Assembly: GCA_902773065.1 (NCBI GenBank)
Contig: CACYDD010000219.1
Location: 1 to 10,169, forward strand
Direction: 5' to 3'
Source of the DNA: an uncultured Ruminococcus sp.
GTDB lineage: Bacteria; Bacillota; Clostridia; Oscillospirales; Acutalibacteraceae
Length of the DNA stretch: 10,169 nt
Numbering within the stretch: the first letter of the stretch is position 1; every line of letters starts with the position of its first letter. The notes under the pieces are model-generated. The model was given only the letters and a program-made list of their open reading frames with translations. It ran no database searches and was not told the origin of the DNA. Below are positions 6,974 to 10,169 of the stretch, piece after piece. The position numbers were made by a program, and so were the translations under genes.

Positions 6974-6995
6974 GATGATTGTTTTATTTTGGTAC

Positions 6996-7394
6996 TTACG
7001 CCCTGACAATATTGCGCCAGTCGAGGTCTCCTCTTTCAAGACCGTGGATCAGGACTTCACCTGTTGCGATGTTTGTAGCGACGGGAATATTGTGCATATC
7101 GCAAAGCCTGAGAAGATTCATATCATTCGGCTCGTGCGGCTTGGGTTCAAGGGGATCTCTGAGGAAGATCAGCATATCTATCTCGTTGAAAGCGATTCTC
7201 GCTGCGATCTGCTGGTCACCACCCTGTGAACCGCCGAGAAATCTCTGTATTTCAAGTCCCGTAGCCTCGGACACCATTTTTCCTGTTGTACCTGTTGCAC
7301 AAAGGTTATGCCTGCTCAGTATACCGCAGTACGCGATACAGAACTGTACCATCAGTTCCTTTTTTGCATCATGCGCTATCAACGCAATATTCAT
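6996..7394 (-). CDS. mgsA: Methylglyoxal synthase
   Basis: Converts dihydroxyacetone phosphate to methylglyoxal and phosphate in the cytoplasm, a bypass that relieves phosphorylated-sugar stress. The 132 residues are a full-length single MGS-like domain. It opens IALIAHDAKK (3-12), with H8 and D9 at the conserved N-terminal site. The phosphate loop is ATGTTGKMV (33-41), the catalytic base is D60 in GGDQQIAARI (58-67), and FLRDP (77-81) and PHEP (86-89) follow. The residue aligned with the catalytically important Asp101 of E. coli MgsA is N90, followed by D91, see findings. The ATG has GGAGG 7 bases upstream. It lies 23 bases after minD and ends the transcript. In Clostridia mgsA often sits with mre/min/rod genes, as here. 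Confidence 0.93.
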   Translation of the reverse strand: MNIALIAHDAKKELMVQFCIAYCGILSRHNLCATGTTGKMVSEATGLEIQRFLGGSQGGDQQIAARIAFNEIDMLIFLRDPLEPKPHEPNDMNLLRLCDMHNIPVATNIATGEVLIHGLERGDLDWRNIVRA

Positions 7395-7417
7395 GTTATC
7401 TCCTCCATTTGATTAAT

Positions 7418-8152
7418 TTAATATTCAAGCGGTACATCCGTGCCGTCAAGTCTCGCTGCTATTCTGTCGAAGGCATAGACTGCCTTCATTTTTCCTTCGA
7501 TCGGTTCGCCTCTTTGTGCGGCTGCTGCTGCCGAATGATCATCGGGAACAATTCCTAAAAGTCTTGCACCTGCCTTATCGATCACGGCATCCAGATCGGG
7601 AAGAGCATCAAGCTTTCTGAATTTCCGCTCGTCAAAGCGGTTGATGATCAGTCTGATTTCGGGAATTTTCATCATACAGAGTTTCTGCCGTACTTTATCG
7701 CATCCTCTGAGGGAAAGCGGTTCTGCATTGGTCACAAGCACCGCCTGCTTTGCTGCAGCTGCTGCGGATTCAAAGCCGATCCCGATTCCTGCCGGGCAGT
7801 CGATCAGAATATGATCATAATATTTTTCCAGTACTCTGACAAGCTGCCGCATAATATACGGACTGATCTCGTCATGCACATTCTGCGGTGCAGGAAGTAC
7901 ATACAATTCGGGAACTGTCTTACAGGGGTAGATCGCGCTTGCAGGCGGACAATTTCCGCTGACGATATCGGCTATATCGAAAACCAGTTCACCGCTCACG
8001 CCAAGCATCAGGTCAATTCCTCTCATGCCTGCATCGCAGTCGATCGTCAGCACTCTATTTCCTCTTCTCACAAGGGCTGTTCCCAGACCTGCCGCAACGG
8101 TAGATTTTCCTGTTCCGCCCTTTCCCGATGTTATAACTGTCACCATTCCCAT
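7418..8152 (-). CDS. minD: MinD-family deviant Walker ATPase
   Basis: MinD/ParA-type ATPase, in this context probably a division-site or positioning protein. From the chosen start it has 244 residues: deviant Walker A SGKGGTGKST (9-18) with signature K11 and K16, switch I region DCDAGMRGIDLMLG (38-51), and Walker B/switch II ILIDCPAGIG (115-124), the typical MinD form. It ends RIAARLDGTDVPLEY without the lysine- and phenylalanine-rich amphipathic helix that anchors classical MinD to the membrane, so membrane binding is uncertain. ATG 8152 has AAAGAGG 9 bases upstream; ATG 8158 has only 3. An in-frame ATG at 8182 lies upstream of the predicted transcript start. mgsA follows after 23 bases; no minC or minE is present. 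Confidence 0.85.
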   Translation of the reverse strand: MGMVTVITSGKGGTGKSTVAAGLGTALVRRGNRVLTIDCDAGMRGIDLMLGVSGELVFDIADIVSGNCPPASAIYPCKTVPELYVLPAPQNVHDEISPYIMRQLVRVLEKYYDHILIDCPAGIGIGFESAAAAAKQAVLVTNAEPLSLRGCDKVRQKLCMMKIPEIRLIINRFDERKFRKLDALPDLDAVIDKAGARLLGIVPDDHSAAAAAQRGEPIEGKMKAVYAFDRIAARLDGTDVPLEY

Positions 8153-8172
8153 TTTCATATACCTCTTTATTA

Positions 8173-8201
8173 ACATTAGCACATCTTTTACATAAAGTCA
8201 A
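8173..8201 (-). promoter_or_regulatory. Sigma-A type promoter of minD-mgsA
   Basis: On the - strand there is TTGACT (8201-8196), a 17-base spacer and an extended -10 TGC-TAATGT (core 8178-8173). Transcription would begin near 8167, giving a very short leader of about 15 bases with AAGAGG at its 5' end. The -35 is only 15 bases from the edge of the repeat element that starts at 8217. Confidence 0.55.
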
Positions 8202-8239
8202 GAGCAAATCAAACTTTTTAATGCACAATCCATAATAAA

Positions 8240-8287
8240 AGTGTGGAGTGTGGAGAGTGGAGTGTGGAGTTATAGCGTGGCGGAGTT
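8240..8287 (+). repeat. Left 48-bp inner inverted repeat, heptamer-built
   Basis: Reads A, then GTGTGGA, GTGTGGA, GAGTGGA, GTGTGGA, then GTTATAGCGTGGCGGAGTT. It matches the reverse complement of 8595-8642 at 46 of 48 positions; the only difference is AT versus GC in TTATAGC/TTGCAGC. Confidence 0.95.
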
Positions 8288-8331
8288 GGTATGCTCAAAT
8301 TGATTTCAGTAGTTGGGGGCAGTTTGTCAAA

Positions 8332-8537
8332 GTCACCCAAAGGGCGACCACGCAGCGCCGGCGAGCCGCCGGTCCCAATTTCGTGTTTAAGTTTTAATAA
8401 TATTCAAATCCATTGCCACGCTTTTGGTTTGATACTCATGTCGCGGCAATGAATAATAGTTTACTATAAACCTGAGAACGAAATTGCCTGCGGAGACTCC
8501 TTGGCTTCCCACATGGGGAAGCTGTCGCGATAGCGAC
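8332..8537. other. Hairpin-rich core of the repeat element
   Basis: Hairpins seen by eye: 8332-8338 with 8342-8348 (7 bp, one mismatch); 8358-8363 with 8367-8372 (6 bp, 3-base loop); 8411-8420 with 8442-8451 (10 bp, one mismatch); 8504-8510 with 8516-8522 (7 bp, 5-base loop); 8524-8528 with 8533-8537 (5 bp, 4-base loop). An outer 9-bp pair, 8376-8384 with 8478-8486, shares the centre of the 8411-8451 hairpin (about 8431). This could be a structured RNA or DNA fold; no known RNA family is recognised. Confidence 0.5.
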
Positions 8538-8594
8538 TGATGGGGTCGAGGGGGTACGTAGTTGCCTTTGCTATAAAACTTAAGCGGGAAAACA

Positions 8595-8642
8595 AACTCC
8601 GCCACGCTGCAACTCCACACTCCACTCTCCACACTCCACACT
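8595..8642 (-). repeat. Right 48-bp inner inverted repeat, heptamer-built
   Basis: Reverse complement of the left arm with two changes. Next to it on the outer side are runs of seven A (8643-8649) and seven G (8650-8656), absent beside the left arm. In an RNA spanning both, the arms would form one long stem. Confidence 0.95.
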
Positions 8643-8711
8643 AAAAAAAGGGGGGGAGAACAAACTTTTCCATGCTGCTCATAATGCATTATGCATTATG
8701 AATTATGCATT

Positions 8712-8734
8712 AAAAAAGCTGTTCTCCCCAACAG
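8712..8734 (-). terminator. Terminator-like hairpin after the PBP2 gene
   Basis: On the - strand, CTGTT (8734-8730) pairs with AACAG (8723-8719) around GGGGAG, then C and six T (8717-8712). It lies 4 bases after the stop codon. The stem is only 5 bp, so strength is doubtful. The T-tract is also the first base block of the repeat module. Confidence 0.5.
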
Positions 8735-8738
8735 AGAA

Positions 8739-10169
8739 TTATTCGTTTGCTTCTTGGGTGCTGTGTTCTTCGTTTTCAGCGGTTTCGTCATTGTCGGTAT
8801 TACTGCTTTGTTCATTTTCCTCGCTCCGGGAGGATGTGTTTTCGTCAGTACCCGACTGCTGACTGCTCTCTTGTTTTTTATCGTCTTTTTTGTTCAGTCC
8901 GAAATACTCGTTCATGATCTTCTTGGCAACATTGACCGCTACATAGCTTTTTGCACCATGCTCTACCATTACGCCGATCGCGATCTGAGGATTATCATAA
9001 GGGGCATAGCAGATAAAATTGGCATGGTCAGAACCTGCATTTTCGGCTGTACCTGTTTTGCCTGCGATCTGAAGCTTGAAATCGCTGAGTGAATCATAGC
9101 TGTTTGTCGCCATATTCATAGCTTTCTGAACTTGTTTCAGGTTTTCTTCGCTCACGCCCATTTTATCAACAACCTCGGGCTTTGTCTGACTGATCACCTT
9201 ATCGCCCGAATAGGAAACAACCTTATCCACAACGTGTGTTTTCAGTCTTACACCGTCATTGGCAAGCGTTGCGGCATAAGTCGCAAGCTGGAGCGGCGTG
9301 AACTGGTTATCGGACTGACCGATTCCGGCAGGTGAAACGGAGGTTTCATACCAGTCGGTGTTCATCATTTTACTGTACTCGGGACCTGCAAGCGTACCCG
9401 AACTTTCGCTGATCTCAACGCCTGTTTTGACACCCAGACCGCAGCGTTTTGCGTAAAGGTTCATATTCTCGATGCCGAGAAGTCTTGCTGTTTCTGCAAA
9501 AAACACATTGCACGAATCCCGAATGCCTTCATAGACATTCAGACTTCCGTGAACACTCATGCACCGCAGTCTGAGACCGCCAGTGGTATAAATACCCTCA
9601 CAATCGATGGTTGTTTTCGTGGTAATTGCACCTTCCTGTAAAGCCGCTGCCGCGACCATTGGCTTGAAGGTAGAACCCGGTGCAAGCGCACCCGAAAATG
9701 CCCTGTTCACAAGGGGATCGCCCTTTGTTTCAAGCAGCTTGTCATAATCGGTATAATATTTTGAAAGGTCATACCCCGGGTAGCTCGCCGCACAAAGAAC
9801 AGAGAAATCCTTGACATTCAGCACAACAACCGATGCACCGACACAATCTGCACCCATCATTTTATCATTTTCGGCTTTTGCTAAATCATTCGCTTCTTTG
9901 ACTGCTTCTTTCAGTGCTTTCAGTGCCAGCTCCTGATATTTGGTATCAATGGTAAGATATACCGAATTACCCGGTTTGGATTCCACTGTTTTCACGATCT
10001 CGGTGCTGCCGTCGGGATTGACCTCATAGGTTCGGCTGCCCTGACTGCCTCTGAGTTCCGATTCATAGGCAAGCTCTATGCCAAGCTTTCCGACCTCGTC
10101 CGTATAGCCGTAGCCCTTGCTTTCAAGCTCCTGATATTCTTCCGCAGAGATCAGTCCTGTCACACCCAC
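8739..10169 (-). CDS. mrdA: Class B penicillin-binding protein, PBP2/MrdA type (N-terminus beyond the window)
   Basis: D,D-transpeptidase that cross-links peptidoglycan, probably for elongation, anchored in the membrane with its catalytic domain outside. The visible 476 residues cover the end of the dimerisation domain (about 1-65) and the full transpeptidase domain. SxxK is STFK (166-169, acyl-serine S166), SxN is SCN (219-221), and KTG is KTGTAEN (371-377). The N-terminal transmembrane segment lies past the right edge; the GTG at 10169 is an internal valine, not a start. After the domain (about 425) comes a hydrophilic tail of some 50 residues rich in E, S, N, D, Q and T, probably a disordered extracellular tail. 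Its neighbours minD and mgsA fit a cell-elongation cluster. A division PBP (PBP3/FtsI) or a SpoVD-like protein cannot be fully excluded without the N-terminus. Confidence 0.9.
   Translation of the reverse strand: MGVTGLISAEEYQELESKGYGYTDEVGKLGIELAYESELRGSQGSRTYEVNPDGSTEIVKTVESKPGNSVYLTIDTKYQELALKALKEAVKEANDLAKAENDKMMGADCVGASVVVLNVKDFSVLCAASYPGYDLSKYYTDYDKLLETKGDPLVNRAFSGALAPGSTFKPMVAAAALQEGAITTKTTIDCEGIYTTGGLRLRCMSVHGSLNVYEGIRDSCNVFFAETARLLGIENMNLYAKRCGLGVKTGVEISESSGTLAGPEYSKMMNTDWYETSVSPAGIGQSDNQFTPLQLATYAATLANDGVRLKTHVVDKVVSYSGDKVISQTKPEVVDKMGVSEENLKQVQKAMNMATNSYDSLSDFKLQIAGKTGTAENAGSDHANFICYAPYDNPQIAIGVMVEHGAKSYVAVNVAKKIMNEYFGLNKKDDKKQESSQQSGTDENTSSRSEENEQSSNTDNDETAENEEHSTQEANE

Larger units (their letters stand above)
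6431..6995. other. 565-base intergenic region between recD2 and mgsA
   Basis: AT-rich, with no ORF I can support. From left to right it holds the recD2 promoter (6456-6484), tandem direct repeats (6500-6551), a composite inverted repeat (6601-6725) and a perfect 11-bp inverted repeat (6767-6777 with 6824-6834). The mgsA terminator closes it (6930-6973). I see nothing in 6841-6925. Confidence 0.7.
8217..8717. mobile_element. Nested inverted-repeat, MITE-like intergenic element (about 500 bp)
   Basis: Outer ends are imperfect inverted repeats of AT-rich heptamers: TTTAATG, CACAATC, CATAATA on the + strand (8217-8237) and TTTAATG, CATAATT, CATAATG, CATAATG on the - strand from 8714. Inside lies a 48-base inverted repeat, 8240-8287 with 8595-8642, with only two differing positions. 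The core of about 300 bases carries several hairpins and no transposase. There is no clear target-site duplication. A 63-base piece of the right end recurs at 45-107. Size, inverted ends, lack of coding capacity and a second partial copy suggest a non-autonomous mobile or self-spreading repeat, but movement is inferred, not shown. Confidence 0.6.
8153..8738. other. 586-base region between the PBP2 gene and minD
   Basis: No gene is supported. The region is filled by the minD promoter (8173-8201), the nested inverted-repeat element (8217-8717) and the terminator-like hairpin of the PBP2 gene (8712-8734). A 100-codon open frame on the - strand (8689-8387) runs through the repeat arm and core and has no ribosome binding site or protein-like composition. 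Confidence 0.7.

Noticed and set aside
8150..8182. Upstream ATG of minD at 8182
   Set aside because: It lies within the predicted promoter and before AAAGAGG, and homologues begin just before the Walker A motif.
8387..8689. 100-codon open frame on the - strand inside the repeat element
   Set aside because: It spans the heptamer end, the right arm and the core. It has no ribosome binding site and reads as low-complexity repeat translation, so it is most likely a chance frame.

Overview
The window reads as chromosomal DNA of a Gram-positive anaerobe of class Clostridia, most likely a Ruminococcus-like member of the Oscillospiraceae. The clues are moderate GC, strong AGGAGG-type ribosome binding sites, rho-independent terminators, and a cell-shape cluster that pairs a MinD-type ATPase with methylglyoxal synthase. 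The assignment rests on recalled gene neighbourhoods and protein style, not on a database search.

Layout. (1) Positions 1-50 hold a strong terminator of an unseen upstream + strand gene, followed by a short repeat module. (2) 187-2363 is an ilvB-ilvN operon (+) for acetohydroxyacid synthase, closed by a terminator at 2382-2420. (3) Convergent to it, 6421-2543 on the - strand, is a tight recD2-comF-mreB operon with a good sigma-A type promoter. (4) 6431-6995 is a 565-base intergenic region with that promoter, helically spaced direct repeats, inverted repeats and the mgsA terminator. (5) On the - strand, 8152-6996, lies a minD-mgsA pair with its own promoter. (6) 8217-8717 is a roughly 500-base nested inverted-repeat element without a credible gene. 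(7) From 8739 to the right edge (- strand) is the C-terminal part of a class B penicillin-binding protein of the PBP2/MrdA type.

Genes acting together: ilvB and ilvN form one enzyme, the first committed step to branched-chain amino acids. The PBP2-type protein and the MreB homologue act in cell elongation. The MinD homologue is probably a division-site or positioning ATPase. RecD2 and ComF share an operon with mreB in a DNA repair/competence-flavoured context. MgsA drains triose phosphate to methylglyoxal.

The least ordinary feature is the element between the PBP2 gene and minD. Its 48-base inner arms are inverted and near-identical and are built of GTGTGGA-type heptamers. Its outer ends are built of CATAATG-type heptamers, and its core is full of small hairpins. 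A 63-base module from one end recurs, about 84% identical and ungapped, at 45-107. Both copies begin at a terminator U-tract. No complete new defence or metabolic system is visible; the candidates worth following are this repeat family, an active-site change in MgsA, and a divergent MreB.
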